A program made the position numbers and the translations under genes. Below the pieces are notes generated by a model. It was given only the letters and a program-made list of their open reading frames with translations. It was not told the DNA's origin and searched no databases. From positions 4,650,001 to 4,714,000 of the forward strand of contig NZ_CP021111.1 of NCBI RefSeq assembly GCF_002119665.1: 64,000 nucleotides of DNA. The letters are read 5' to 3'. This stretch comes from Bordetella genomosp. 13. Its GTDB lineage: Bacteria; Pseudomonadota; Gammaproteobacteria; Burkholderiales; Burkholderiaceae_B. Of this stretch, positions 9,649-18,145 are shown piece by piece (position 1 is the first letter of the stretch; the number at the start of each line of letters is the position of its first letter).

Positions 9649-11532
9649 ATGTACGTGTTTTACGAAGATGACGGCAGCTTCAAGGCCGCCAACATCATGT
9701 CCGAAACGGACGCCACCTTGCAGGTCGAGGCGGAATCCGGCAAGCGCAGCAAGATCAAGCGCAACAGCACGCTGTTCACTTTCGCCTCGCCCGAGCCGGC
9801 CTCGCTGCTGGCCCAGGCGGCCGCGGCTGCCGAAGAGATAGACCTGCAGTTCCTGTGGGAATGCGCCCCGCAGGAGGAATTCGACACGCCGACGTTGGCT
9901 GCCGAGTATTTCGGCCACGCGCCCACTCCGGTCGAACACGCCGCATTGTTGATGCGCCTGCACGGCGCGCCGGCGTACTTCCACCGGCGCGGCAGCGGCC
10001 GCTATCGCCCCGCTCCGCCGGACATCCTGGCGGCCGCCCTGGCCGCTATCGAGAAGAAGCGGCTGCAGGCCGAACAGCAGCAGCGCTGGGTCGACGAGAT
10101 GGCGCAGGGCAGGCTTCCCGAGGCCATCGCGCAGGCCGCCGACTCGCTGCTGGTGCGCCCCGACAAGAACTCGCAGGCCTGGAAGGCGCTGGACGCCGCC
10201 TGCGCGCAACTGCACAAGACGCCCGACCGCCTGCTGCTCGAACTGGGTGCGTGGCCCAGCGCACTGGCCCTGCACAAGCGCCGCTTCCTGGCGGTGCACT
10301 TCCCGCGCGGCCTGGACTTCCCCGCTGTGGAGGTGCCGCCCATCGCCCGCGACCTGCCGCTGTCCGACGCGGAGATCTATTCGGTGGACGACGTGACCAC
10401 CACCGAGATCGACGACGCGCTGTCGGTGGTCGAACTGCCCGACGGCCGCGTGCGCGTCGGCGTGCACATCGCCGCACCGGGCCTGTCGGTGACGCGCGAC
10501 AGCGAGCTGGACAAGCTGGCGCGCGCCCGGCTGTCCACCGTGTACATGCCCGGGGACAAGATCCCCATGCAGCCCGACAGCGTCATCCAGGCTTTCTCGC
10601 TGGACGCCGGCCGCGAAGTGCCGGCGCTGTCGCTGTACGTGACCGCCGACCCGGCCACCGGCGAGATCGCCGAATCCGAAACCAGGCTGGAACGCATCGT
10701 GGTGCGCGAGAACCTGCGCCACAACCAGCTCGACACGCAGATCACCGAAGAGGCCCTGTCCGACCCGCAGGCCGACGTGCCGTACGCGCACTGGCTCCGA
10801 CCGCTGTGGCGGCTGGCGCAGGCCCTGTCGGCCAGGCGCGACGAAGTGCGCGGCAAGCCCGAGAACAACAGCCGCGTCGAGTACAGCTTCTATCTGGACG
10901 GCAGTCCCGACGACCCGGACACTCCGGTGCGCCTGGTTCCGCGCCAGCGCAATGCGCCGCTGGACCGCATGGTCGCCGAGTACATGATCCTGGCCAACAA
11001 CCTGTGGGGCGGCCTGCTGAACCAGCATGGCGTGCCGGGCATCTACCGGTCGCAGCAGGCAGGCCGCGTGCGCATGAGCACGCAGTCGCTGCCGCACGAG
11101 GCCATCGGCGTGCCGCAGTACGCCTGGAGCACGTCGCCGCTGCGGCGCTACGTCGACCTGGTGAACCAGTGGCAACTGATCGCCACCGTCGACAACGGCG
11201 TATCGGCGCGCCTGGTGGCGCCCTTCAAGCCGCGCGACGCCGACCTGTTCGCCATCATCGGCGCCTTCGATGCGCAGTACGCGGCCTGGGCGGAATTCCA
11301 GAGCGCCATGGAACGCTACTGGTGCCTGCGCTGGATCAAGCAGCAGGGCCTGACCCGCGCGGTGGCGCACGTGCTGCGCGACGACCTGGTGCGCCTGGCC
11401 CAGGCGCCGCTGGTCACGCGGGTGGGCGGGCTGCCCGAACTCGAGCGCGGCACGGCGGTGGAGATCGACATCCTTGGCCGCGACGAACTGGCCTTGGAAC
11501 TGGATTGCCGCTACGTCGGCCCGGCGGCCTGA
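9649..11532 (+). CDS. RNB-domain exoribonuclease (RNase II/R family)
   Basis: 3'-5' exoribonuclease of the RNB superfamily, 627 residues. The N-terminal third (MYVFYEDDGSFKAANIM onward) is an atypical OB/helical region rather than a clear cold-shock pair. The RNB core begins near residue 245 with the active-site segment SVDDVTTTEIDDALSV, followed by VHIAAP, YMPGDKIPMQP and SRVEYSF. It ends with a short C-terminal S1-like/OB region. Compared with E. coli RNase II (TIDSASTEDMDDALF), three of the four metal-binding Asp are present and the second is Glu. A similar TTEIDDA/TTDIDDA form occurs in organellar and cyanobacterial-type RNB proteins. The start at 9649 is preceded by AATAT and lies 80 bp after the esterase; an upstream in-frame stretch was rejected as reading through that gene. 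Confidence 0.88.
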   Translation: MYVFYEDDGSFKAANIMSETDATLQVEAESGKRSKIKRNSTLFTFASPEPASLLAQAAAAAEEIDLQFLWECAPQEEFDTPTLAAEYFGHAPTPVEHAALLMRLHGAPAYFHRRGSGRYRPAPPDILAAALAAIEKKRLQAEQQQRWVDEMAQGRLPEAIAQAADSLLVRPDKNSQAWKALDAACAQLHKTPDRLLLELGAWPSALALHKRRFLAVHFPRGLDFPAVEVPPIARDLPLSDAEIYSVDDVTTTEIDDALSVVELPDGRVRVGVHIAAPGLSVTRDSELDKLARARLSTVYMPGDKIPMQPDSVIQAFSLDAGREVPALSLYVTADPATGEIAESETRLERIVVRENLRHNQLDTQITEEALSDPQADVPYAHWLRPLWRLAQALSARRDEVRGKPENNSRVEYSFYLDGSPDDPDTPVRLVPRQRNAPLDRMVAEYMILANNLWGGLLNQHGVPGIYRSQQAGRVRMSTQSLPHEAIGVPQYAWSTSPLRRYVDLVNQWQLIATVDNGVSARLVAPFKPRDADLFAIIGAFDAQYAAWAEFQSAMERYWCLRWIKQQGLTRAVAHVLRDDLVRLAQAPLVTRVGGLPELERGTAVEIDILGRDELALELDCRYVGPAA

Positions 11533-11634
11533 CGCCACGGGCGGCACGAAAAGACGATAGCCAGGGCGGGTTGCCCGGCGGGCCGACCCGCGCTTTCACG
11601 GCAGCCCGGCCCGGACTGGGCCTAAAATGCCCTG

Positions 11635-12531
11635 GTGCAAACGTCCGTCCCACCTTCCCCGCCTGGCCGCTTCTGGCACTGGCTGAGCGCCCCGGCCCAG
11701 CACTATCTGCTGGTCGGCCTGGCCGTCTCGCTGCTCGTCCATGCGGGCGTGCTGGCGTGGCGCTTCGGCCCCGGCTCCGCCTCGCGGGCGCCGGCGCAGT
11801 CGCTCGAGGTCGTGCTGGTCAATGCCCGCAGCGAATCGGCGCCCGTGCAGCCGCAGGCGCTGGCGCAGCAGCAGATGGACGGCGGCGGCGAAGCCGACAG
11901 CGGCATGGCCCGATCGCCGCTGCCGCGCACCGGCGAGTCGGCGCAGACCATCGTGCTGCAGGCAATGCGGCAACGCCAGCTGCAGCTCGAAGCCGAGCAG
12001 GCGCGGCTGCTGACGCAGCTAGAGTCCACGCAGAGCACCGGCGCCGAGCGCCAGCCCGTGCACCCCTGGCCCGAGGCCTCCGAGCCCGGCGACGATACGC
12101 AGCAGCAGCCTGGCGTGGTGCAGAACGCGCGCATCGCCGCGCTGTCCGAGCGCGTTCAGGCCTACAACGCACAGCCGCGCCGCGCCTTCGTGGCGCCGTC
12201 CACGGCCGAGTCCCGCTACGCCGCATACCTCGACGGCTGGAGCCGCCGCATCGAATCGATCGGCACCCAGCACTATCCCGAAGAGGCGCGCGGCCGCATC
12301 TATGGGTCGCTGCGCGTCACCATCACCGTGCGCGCCGACGGCAGCCTGGCCAATTTCGAGATCGACCAGCCCTCGCCGCATGCGGTGCTGAACCAGGCGG
12401 CGCGGCGCATCGTGCAACTGGCCACGCCCTTCGCGCCCTTCCCGCCCGAACTGGCGCGCGACACGGACGAACTGGTCATCACACGCACCTGGCATTTCGT
12501 GAACGATACGCTGGAGACCGCGGCGCCATGA
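11635..12531 (+). CDS. TonB-like energy transducer (TonB C-terminal domain protein)
   Basis: TonB-family protein of 298 residues. It has a short cytoplasmic N-terminus, one transmembrane anchor (about residues 23-43, [20 protein letters not shown]), a long periplasmic Gln/Ala/Glu-rich helical linker, and a C-terminal TonB domain (roughly residues 200-290: YLDGWSRRIESIGTQHYP, then LRVTITVRADGSLANFEI). No exbB or exbD is nearby, so the protein must share them from elsewhere or work in a different envelope role. The start is a GTG; no in-frame ATG exists before the anchor. In betaproteobacteria this gene typically precedes aroE and mtgA, as here. Confidence 0.82.
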   Translation: MQTSVPPSPPGRFWHWLSAPAQHYLLVGLAVSLLVHAGVLAWRFGPGSASRAPAQSLEVVLVNARSESAPVQPQALAQQQMDGGGEADSGMARSPLPRTGESAQTIVLQAMRQRQLQLEAEQARLLTQLESTQSTGAERQPVHPWPEASEPGDDTQQQPGVVQNARIAALSERVQAYNAQPRRAFVAPSTAESRYAAYLDGWSRRIESIGTQHYPEEARGRIYGSLRVTITVRADGSLANFEIDQPSPHAVLNQAARRIVQLATPFAPFPPELARDTDELVITRTWHFVNDTLETAAP

Positions 12532-12589
12532 GCCTGCAAAGACGCATCGAGGGCAAATACCGCAGTGCGCCGCACCGAGGTCCATCACA

Positions 12590-13447
12590 ATGAGTTCGTC
12601 CTTGCCCCGCTACGCCGTCATCGGCAATCCCATCGCGCACAGCCGGTCGCCGCAGATCCATGCGATGTTCTCGGCGCAGACCGGCCGGCCGCTCCAATAC
12701 GAACGCCTGCTGGCCCCGGTCGACGGCTTCGCCGCCACGCTGCAGGCCTTTCGCGAGGCGGGCGGGCTGGGCGCGAACGTGACCGTGCCGTTCAAGCAGG
12801 AGGCCTGGGCATTGGCCGGCCCGCGCGTCTCGTCGCGCGCCCGGCTGGCCGGAGCCGTCAACACGCTGTGGCTGCGCGACGGCGAATGGCATGGCTGCAA
12901 TACCGACGGCGTGGGCCTGGTTAGCGATCTGATGCGCCTGGGCGTGCCGCTGCGCGACGCGCGCGTGCTGCTGGTGGGCGCGGGCGGTGCGGCGCGCGGC
13001 GTGCTGCAGCCGCTGGCGGAGGCCGGCTGCGCGCGCATCCACATCGTCAACCGATCCGCCGCGCGCGCGGAGGAACTGGCGCAGGCCTGGGCCGCCGCGG
13101 CCCTGCCGGGGCCGACCCGCGTCAGCGCAAGCGGCCTGGACCAGGCCGCCAGCCCGGGCGGCTGGAACGTGGTCATCAACGCCACGGCCAGCGGTCTGCA
13201 GAATGCCGCCCCGCAACTGCCCGGCGGCCTGTACGCGCCCGATGCCATGGCCTACGACATGGTGTACGGCGCGCGCGCCACGCCTTTCATGCGGCAGGCC
13301 GAGGCCGATGGCGCGGCGCGCCGCGCGGACGGCCTGGGCATGCTGGTGGAACAGGCCTGCGAAAGCTTTTTCATCTGGCACGGTGTGCGGCCCGATCCGT
13401 CGCCGGTGCTCGTCACCCTGCGGGCAGCGCTGCTGGCCGAGGGTTGA
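12590..13447 (+). CDS. aroE: Shikimate dehydrogenase AroE
   Basis: NADPH-dependent shikimate 5-dehydrogenase of 285 residues, the fourth step from DAHP in aromatic amino-acid synthesis. Signature segments are present: the shikimate-binding NPIAHSRSPQIHAMF, GANVTVPFKQEAW with the catalytic Lys, NTDGVGLVSDL with the catalytic Asp, the nucleotide-binding VLLVGAGGAARGVLQPL, VINATASGL, and the C-terminal GLGMLVEQACESFFIWHG. Together with aroQ at 6.4 kb this is the second shikimate-pathway gene in the window. Its stop overlaps the non-coding leader of mtgA by a few bases, so the two are co-transcribed. Confidence 0.96.
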   Translation: MSSSLPRYAVIGNPIAHSRSPQIHAMFSAQTGRPLQYERLLAPVDGFAATLQAFREAGGLGANVTVPFKQEAWALAGPRVSSRARLAGAVNTLWLRDGEWHGCNTDGVGLVSDLMRLGVPLRDARVLLVGAGGAARGVLQPLAEAGCARIHIVNRSAARAEELAQAWAAAALPGPTRVSASGLDQAASPGGWNVVINATASGLQNAAPQLPGGLYAPDAMAYDMVYGARATPFMRQAEADGAARRADGLGMLVEQACESFFIWHGVRPDPSPVLVTLRAALLAEG

Positions 13448-13452
13448 GGGCC

Positions 13453-14187
13453 ATGGCGAAGACCGGCCGCCCGGCGCGGCGCATGTCCGGATGGCGCCTG
13501 GCCGCGATGGCCGCCATGGCGCTCCTGTGCCTGGTGCTGCTGTACCAGCTGTGGCTGTTCTGCATGGTGGTCTGGTATGCCTATCGCGATCCCGGCAGCA
13601 GCGCCGTGATGCGCCAGGAGCTGTCGCGCCTGCGCGAGGACGACCCGAAGGCCGAGCTGCAGTACGTATGGGTTCCCTACGACCGCATCAGCAGCTCGCT
13701 CAAGCGCGCGGTGGTGGCGTCGGAAGACGCCAACTTCATCGAACACGACGGCGTCGAGTGGGAGGCCGTGCGCAAGGCCTGGGAATACAACCAGCGCCAG
13801 GAAGAACTGGGCCGCAGCCGCCGGCGCGGCGGATCCACCATCACGCAGCAACTGGCCAAGAACCTGTTCCTGTCCGGATCGCGCACCTATCTGCGCAAGG
13901 GCCAGGAGCTGGTGCTGACCTACATGATCGAACACGTGATGCCGAAGGAGCGCATCCTCGAGCTATACCTGAACGTGGCCGAATGGGGCAACGGGGTGTT
14001 CGGCGCCGAGGCCGCCGCGCGGCATTACTACAAGATGAGCGCCGCGGGGCTGGGCGCCTACCAGGCCGCGCGGCTGGCGGCGATGCTGCCCAATCCGCGC
14101 TACTACGACCGCCACCGCAGCACCGGCTATCTCAATTCGCGCACGGCCACCATCGCGGCGCGCATGCGCCATGCGGAAATCCCATAA
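13453..14187 (+). CDS. mtgA: Monofunctional biosynthetic peptidoglycan transglycosylase MtgA
   Basis: Glycosyltransferase family 51 enzyme that polymerises lipid II into glycan strands at the inner membrane. It has 244 residues. A single N-terminal transmembrane anchor (about 15-42, LAAMAAMALLCLVLLYQLWLF) precedes the GT51 domain. That domain contains the catalytic SEDANFIEHDGVEW (first Glu), RRRGGSTITQQLAKNLFLS, and ERILELYLNVAEWGNGVFGAEAAARHYY. No transpeptidase domain follows, which separates it from class A PBPs. The ATG at 13453 is 5 bp after the aroE stop. No clear hairpin lies before lptG. Confidence 0.96.
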   Translation: MAKTGRPARRMSGWRLAAMAAMALLCLVLLYQLWLFCMVVWYAYRDPGSSAVMRQELSRLREDDPKAELQYVWVPYDRISSSLKRAVVASEDANFIEHDGVEWEAVRKAWEYNQRQEELGRSRRRGGSTITQQLAKNLFLSGSRTYLRKGQELVLTYMIEHVMPKERILELYLNVAEWGNGVFGAEAAARHYYKMSAAGLGAYQAARLAAMLPNPRYYDRHRSTGYLNSRTATIAARMRHAEIP

Positions 14188-14267
14188 GCGGACGCGAAAG
14201 CCGGGCCCGAATGCGCGCACATATTTGTTAAGCTCTCACGTTTAGACGTCCGACCCTCTTCGATCCC

Positions 14268-15446
14268 ATGCGTACCGCCCGCCGCTACCTGGCTCGCGAG
14301 ATCTATCGCTCCTGCGCAGTGGTCCTGCTGGCCCTGCTGGGGCTGTTCACGTTCTTCGCGCTGGTCGACGACCTGGACAACGTCGGCAAGCAGTTCACCA
14401 TGCTGGCGCTCTTCTATCTGCAGGGGCTGGCGCTGCCCACCCGGCTGTACGATCTGCTGCCCATCGGCCTGCTCATCGGCTCCATTCTTGCCCTGGCCGG
14501 GCTGGCGCAACGCAATGAACTGGTCATCCTGCGGGTCTCCGGCGTCAGCGGCATGCGGTTGCTGGGCACGCTGTGGCTCATCACCGTGCCGGTGATGGTG
14601 CTTGCGCTGCTGCTGTCCGAGTTCATCACGCCCGCGGCCGAGATACGCACCGGCGAGGCCAACCTGATGCTGCGCGGCAAGGCGGGCGGCGGCCGCATGG
14701 AAAGCGGCTACTGGTTCAAAGAACCCACGCGCGAGGGCGGCACGCGCATCATCAACATACAGAAGCTGTTCGCCAGCGGCCAGGTCGGCGGCATCACCAT
14801 GTACGAGTTCAAGCAGGACCTCGAACTGGCCGCTACGTGGCAAGCCGCATCCGGGGTGCTGGGCAACGGCGCGCTTACGCTGACCGACGTGGTGCAGACC
14901 CGCATCGACCCCAGCGCGCCGCAGGCGCTGGCCAATGCGCGGCCGCCCGAACAGCCGCCGGCACACGTCACGCGCCTGCCCGAGCTCGAACTCACCACCA
15001 CCCTCAGCCCCGAACGCCTGCTGGCGCGCGTGCTGACGCCCGAGCGCATGTCCCTCGTCACGCTGCTCGACTATATCGACTACCTGCACAACAACCAGCT
15101 TTCGGCCGACCGGCAGATCGTCGCGCTGTGGCGCAAGGCGGTCTATCCGTTCACGCTGCTGGTCATGATCACCATCGCGGCGCCGATCAGCTTCATGCAG
15201 ACGCGCCGCGGCGGCGTGGGCGCCAAGGTGTTCATCGGCATCCTGCTGGGCGTGGGCTTCTTCATGCTGAACCAATTGGCCCTGAACGTCGGCATGCTCA
15301 GCCGCTGGCCGCCCTGGCTGACGGCGCTGGGGCCGAACGTCGGCGCGCTGCTGCTGGCCTTCGGCGCCCTGTCCCTCATGGAGTACCGGCACGTGACGGC
15401 CCGCCTGGTCGAACGCCGCTGGCCGTGGAGAAGAGCGCCAGCATGA
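14268..15446 (+). CDS. lptG: LPS export ABC transporter permease LptG
   Basis: Inner-membrane permease of the LptB2FG complex that extracts lipopolysaccharide from the inner membrane and passes it to LptC/LptA. It has 392 residues. Three N-terminal transmembrane helices, a periplasmic beta-jellyroll (about residues 125-280) and three C-terminal helices can be seen. Segments such as [19 protein letters not shown] and the coupling-helix region match LptG (YjgQ), as does [22 protein letters not shown]. LptF, normally its neighbour, is not in the window. The stop overlaps the apaH start by 4 bp (ATGA), indicating translational coupling. Confidence 0.92.
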   Translation: MRTARRYLAREIYRSCAVVLLALLGLFTFFALVDDLDNVGKQFTMLALFYLQGLALPTRLYDLLPIGLLIGSILALAGLAQRNELVILRVSGVSGMRLLGTLWLITVPVMVLALLLSEFITPAAEIRTGEANLMLRGKAGGGRMESGYWFKEPTREGGTRIINIQKLFASGQVGGITMYEFKQDLELAATWQAASGVLGNGALTLTDVVQTRIDPSAPQALANARPPEQPPAHVTRLPELELTTTLSPERLLARVLTPERMSLVTLLDYIDYLHNNQLSADRQIVALWRKAVYPFTLLVMITIAAPISFMQTRRGGVGAKVFIGILLGVGFFMLNQLALNVGMLSRWPPWLTALGPNVGALLLAFGALSLMEYRHVTARLVERRWPWRRAPA

Positions 15447-16276
15447 AAGGCAGTATCTGGATGATCGGCGACGTGCAGGGATGCTGCGAGCCGCTCGAAC
15501 AACTTCTTGCCCACCCCGACCTGGCGGGCGAGCCCGAGTCGCGGTTCTGGTTCGCGGGCGACCTGATCAATCGCGGACCGCAGTCGCTGGCCTCTCTGCG
15601 CCGCATCATGGCGCTGGAAGACCGCAGCATCGCGGTGCTGGGCAACCATGACCTGCACCTGCTGGCCGCCGCGGCCGGGGTGCGCAAGCCTTCCAAGTCG
15701 GACACGCTGGACGAGATCCTCGAGGCGCCCGACGCCGACGAGCTGATCGACTGGCTGCGCTTTCGCCCGCTGGCCCATTTCGAACACGACCACCTGCTGG
15801 TGCATGCGGGCGTGCTGGCCAAATGGGACGTGGCCAAGACCCTGTCGCTGGCCGGCGAGGTGCAGGACGCGCTGCGCGGCGCCAACTGGCAGAAGTCGCT
15901 GCAGAAGATGTACGGCAACGAGCCGGTCATGTGGAAGGAAGACCACAGCGGCGGCAAGCGGCTGCGCGTGATCATCAATGCGCTGACGCGCATACGCCTG
16001 TGCACGCAGCAGGGTCACATGGAGTTCGACACCAAGGTAGCGCCCGGCGCCTGGCCCAGCGGCCTGATTCCGTGGTTCGACGTGCCCAAGCGCGCCACGC
16101 GCAACGTCACCGTGGTGTTCGGGCACTGGTCGACGCTGGGCCTGTTGATGCGCGACGACGTCATCTGCCTGGACTCGGGCTGCATCTGGGGCGGCGCGCT
16201 CAGCGCGGTGCGCCTGCAGGACCGCAAGCTGGTGCAGATACGCTGCTCGCAGTTCCGCGACCCGATGGGCAAGTAG
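15443..16276 (+). CDS. apaH: Symmetrical bis(5'-nucleosyl)-tetraphosphatase ApaH
   Basis: Metallophosphoesterase that cleaves Ap4A into two ADP and also acts in removing Np4 caps from RNA. It has 277 residues, typical. The phosphoesterase motifs are intact: GDVQGC near the N-terminus (D-x-Q/H), [17 protein letters not shown] (GDxxNRG) and [10 protein letters not shown] (GNHD). Further metal-ligand histidines lie in LLVHAG and VFGHWSTLG. The start overlaps the lptG stop. It is convergent with the LysR gene that follows, with only 13 bp between stops. Confidence 0.96.
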   Translation: MKGSIWMIGDVQGCCEPLEQLLAHPDLAGEPESRFWFAGDLINRGPQSLASLRRIMALEDRSIAVLGNHDLHLLAAAAGVRKPSKSDTLDEILEAPDADELIDWLRFRPLAHFEHDHLLVHAGVLAKWDVAKTLSLAGEVQDALRGANWQKSLQKMYGNEPVMWKEDHSGGKRLRVIINALTRIRLCTQQGHMEFDTKVAPGAWPSGLIPWFDVPKRATRNVTVVFGHWSTLGLLMRDDVICLDSGCIWGGALSAVRLQDRKLVQIRCSQFRDPMGK

Positions 16277-16289
16277 CGGGCGCGGTACT

Positions 16290-17201
16290 TCAGTCCGCGC
16301 CCTGGCGCTGGCGGCCCAAGGTTCCCAGGTCCAGTCCCGCGAACAGGTCCGCCAGCGTGGGCACTGATCGCGCTGGCCATATCGCGCTGAGGTCGAAGCC
16401 CGGCAGCCCGCGCCCATCTCGCACTTCGCAGAAGCGCACGCCGCGAAAATCCAGCGCCCGGATCCAGCTGGGCAGCAGCGCCACGCCGCAGCCTCCGGCC
16501 ACACAGGCCAGCACGGTAAGCGTGCGATTGGCTTCCTGCGCCACATGGGTCTCCAGCCCAGCCTTGCGCATGGCATCCAGTATCCCGGCGTACAGCACCG
16601 GCAACTGATTCTGCGGAAACAGCACCAGTCCCGCGGCGGCGATCTGGGCCAGCGACACCTTGCCGTCGGCGCCGCATTCGAACTCGTCGGGCACGGCCGC
16701 CACCAGGCGATCGCGCAGCAGCAGCCTTTCACGCATGCGTCCGCCCACGGCGACAGGCGTGTGCATCAGGCCGATGTCGATCTCGCCCGCCTGCAGGGCC
16801 TCGGCCTGCTCCGCGTTGCTCATCTCGCGCAGCACCACCTTCACGCCGGGCGCCTTCTCGCGCAGTGCGCGAAGCGCGCGCGGCAACATCTCGAACAGCG
16901 CCGACGACACCAGGCCGATGGTGAGCTGGCCCGCGCTGCCATGCGCGATGAGGCGCGCGTGGCGTGCGGCCGCATCGATGCGCGCCACGCTGACGCGCAC
17001 GTCTTCGAGTATGGCGCGGGCCGCGGCGGTGGGCTGCGCGCCGCGCCGGGAGCGCTCGAACAACGCCACGCCCAGTTCCTTCTCCATGCGTGCCAGAGAC
17101 TGGCTGAGCGCCGGTTGCGCCATGCCCAGCCAGGCCGCCGCGCGGCTGACGCTGCCCTGATCGACGACGGCCAGAAAATGGCGGAGATGCCGGGTTTCCA
17201 T
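16290..17201 (-). CDS. LysR family transcriptional regulator
   Basis: LysR-type regulator of 303 residues. The N-terminal winged helix-turn-helix spans residues 1-60 (METRHLRHFLAVVDQGSVSR, then AQPALSQSLARMEKELG). The effector-binding domain (about 90-295) has the usual two-lobed periplasmic-binding-like pattern, with GQLTIGLVSSALFEMLP at its start. It is divergent from the amidohydrolase/Bug genes, so those are the likely targets, and their substrate or a metabolite is the likely inducer. The start METRHL at 17201 is the canonical LysR N-terminus; an upstream extension was rejected because it would cover the shared promoter region. Confidence 0.92.
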   Translation of the reverse strand: METRHLRHFLAVVDQGSVSRAAAWLGMAQPALSQSLARMEKELGVALFERSRRGAQPTAAARAILEDVRVSVARIDAAARHARLIAHGSAGQLTIGLVSSALFEMLPRALRALREKAPGVKVVLREMSNAEQAEALQAGEIDIGLMHTPVAVGGRMRERLLLRDRLVAAVPDEFECGADGKVSLAQIAAAGLVLFPQNQLPVLYAGILDAMRKAGLETHVAQEANRTLTVLACVAGGCGVALLPSWIRALDFRGVRFCEVRDGRGLPGFDLSAIWPARSVPTLADLFAGLDLGTLGRQRQGAD

Positions 17202-17205
17202 ATTG

Positions 17206-17240
17206 ATTCGATATGAATAAAGCGATTCTGGACTATAGAA
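17206..17240. promoter_or_regulatory. Candidate LysR-binding region between divergent genes
   Basis: Two dyads lie in the 113-bp gap between the LysR start and the amidohydrolase start. ATTC-GATAT-GAAT is at 17206-17218, touching the LysR start and so suited to autorepression. TTCT-GGACTAT-AGAA is at 17226-17240 and has the T-N11-A form typical of LysR boxes. The surroundings are AT-rich relative to the genome. Which dyad is the recognition site is an inference. Confidence 0.4.
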
Positions 17241-17314
17241 CAGTATGGAAAGCGTACCTAGAATTCCGCCCAATATGCGCGGCCGTTCCGGCGCGCAACG
17301 ACACGGAGACACTC

Positions 17315-18145
17315 TTGACGCAGGCCCCCCGCCCCATCGCGGCCGTCGACGCCCACGCGCACGTATTCGAACGCGGCCTGCCGTTGGCGCGGCAGCGCCG
17401 CTACGCCCCCGGCTACGACGCCACCCTGGACGAATACCTGATGCTGCTGGACCGGCACGGCCTGCGCCATGGCGTGCTGGTGCAGCCCAGTTTCCTGGGC
17501 ACCGACAACGGCTACATGGTGCGGGCCCTGAAGGCGAGCGCCGGCCGGCTGCGCGGCGTAGCGGTGGTGGATCCGCAGTTCGACGCGCAGACCCTGCGGG
17601 CGCTTGCCGACGCCGGCGTGGTCGGCATGCGGCTGAACCTGATGGGCGTGCCGACGCCGGAACTGGCCTCGTCCGCCTGGCGCGCGCTGCTCGAGCAGGC
17701 CAACGGCCTGCGCTGGCACGTGGAGGTGCATGCGGCCGCCGATCGCCTGCCCGACATCATGCCGTCGCTCCTCGAGCTTGGCTGCCGCGTGGTCGTCGAC
17801 CACTTCGGGCGGCCTACCTGCGCCGACGACCTGCGCCACGTGCTTGCATACGCCGGGACGCGACAGGTGTGGATCAAGCTGTCGGCCGCCTATCGCAACT
17901 GGACCGACGCCGAATGCGCGGCCGCCAGCCGCCACGCGGCGCGCCAGTTGCTTGACGCCTACGGCGCGGGGCGCCTGATGTGGGGCAGCGACTGGCCCCA
18001 TACCGAACATCGCGAACGCACCGATTACACGTCCAGCCTCGCATGGCTGGACGACTGGCTGGAAGACGCCGCCGACCGGCGCGGCGTACTGGCCGACACC
18101 CCGCTGGACCTATTCCAATTCGAAGTCGAAGGAGAAGACGCATGA
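17315..18145 (+). CDS. Amidohydrolase-superfamily lactonase/hydrolase (LigI-like)
   Basis: TIM-barrel metal-dependent hydrolase of 276 residues. Visible features are the HxH motif in AAVDAHAHVFE, a strand-end His in WHVEVHAAADRLPD, VVVDHFGRP, and the C-terminal MWGSDWPHTEH with the catalytic Asp. This combination matches the 2-pyrone-4,6-dicarboxylate lactonase (LigI) branch of amidohydrolase family 2, but the true substrate is unknown. The start is assigned to a TTG at 17315 with GGAG 7 nt upstream, because the ATG at 17213 has no ribosome-binding site and would consume the divergent promoter region. It is coupled (ATGA overlap) to a Bug-type binding protein, suggesting hydrolysis of an imported carboxylate or lactone. 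Confidence 0.78.
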   Translation: MTQAPRPIAAVDAHAHVFERGLPLARQRRYAPGYDATLDEYLMLLDRHGLRHGVLVQPSFLGTDNGYMVRALKASAGRLRGVAVVDPQFDAQTLRALADAGVVGMRLNLMGVPTPELASSAWRALLEQANGLRWHVEVHAAADRLPDIMPSLLELGCRVVVDHFGRPTCADDLRHVLAYAGTRQVWIKLSAAYRNWTDAECAAASRHAARQLLDAYGAGRLMWGSDWPHTEHRERTDYTSSLAWLDDWLEDAADRRGVLADTPLDLFQFEVEGEDA

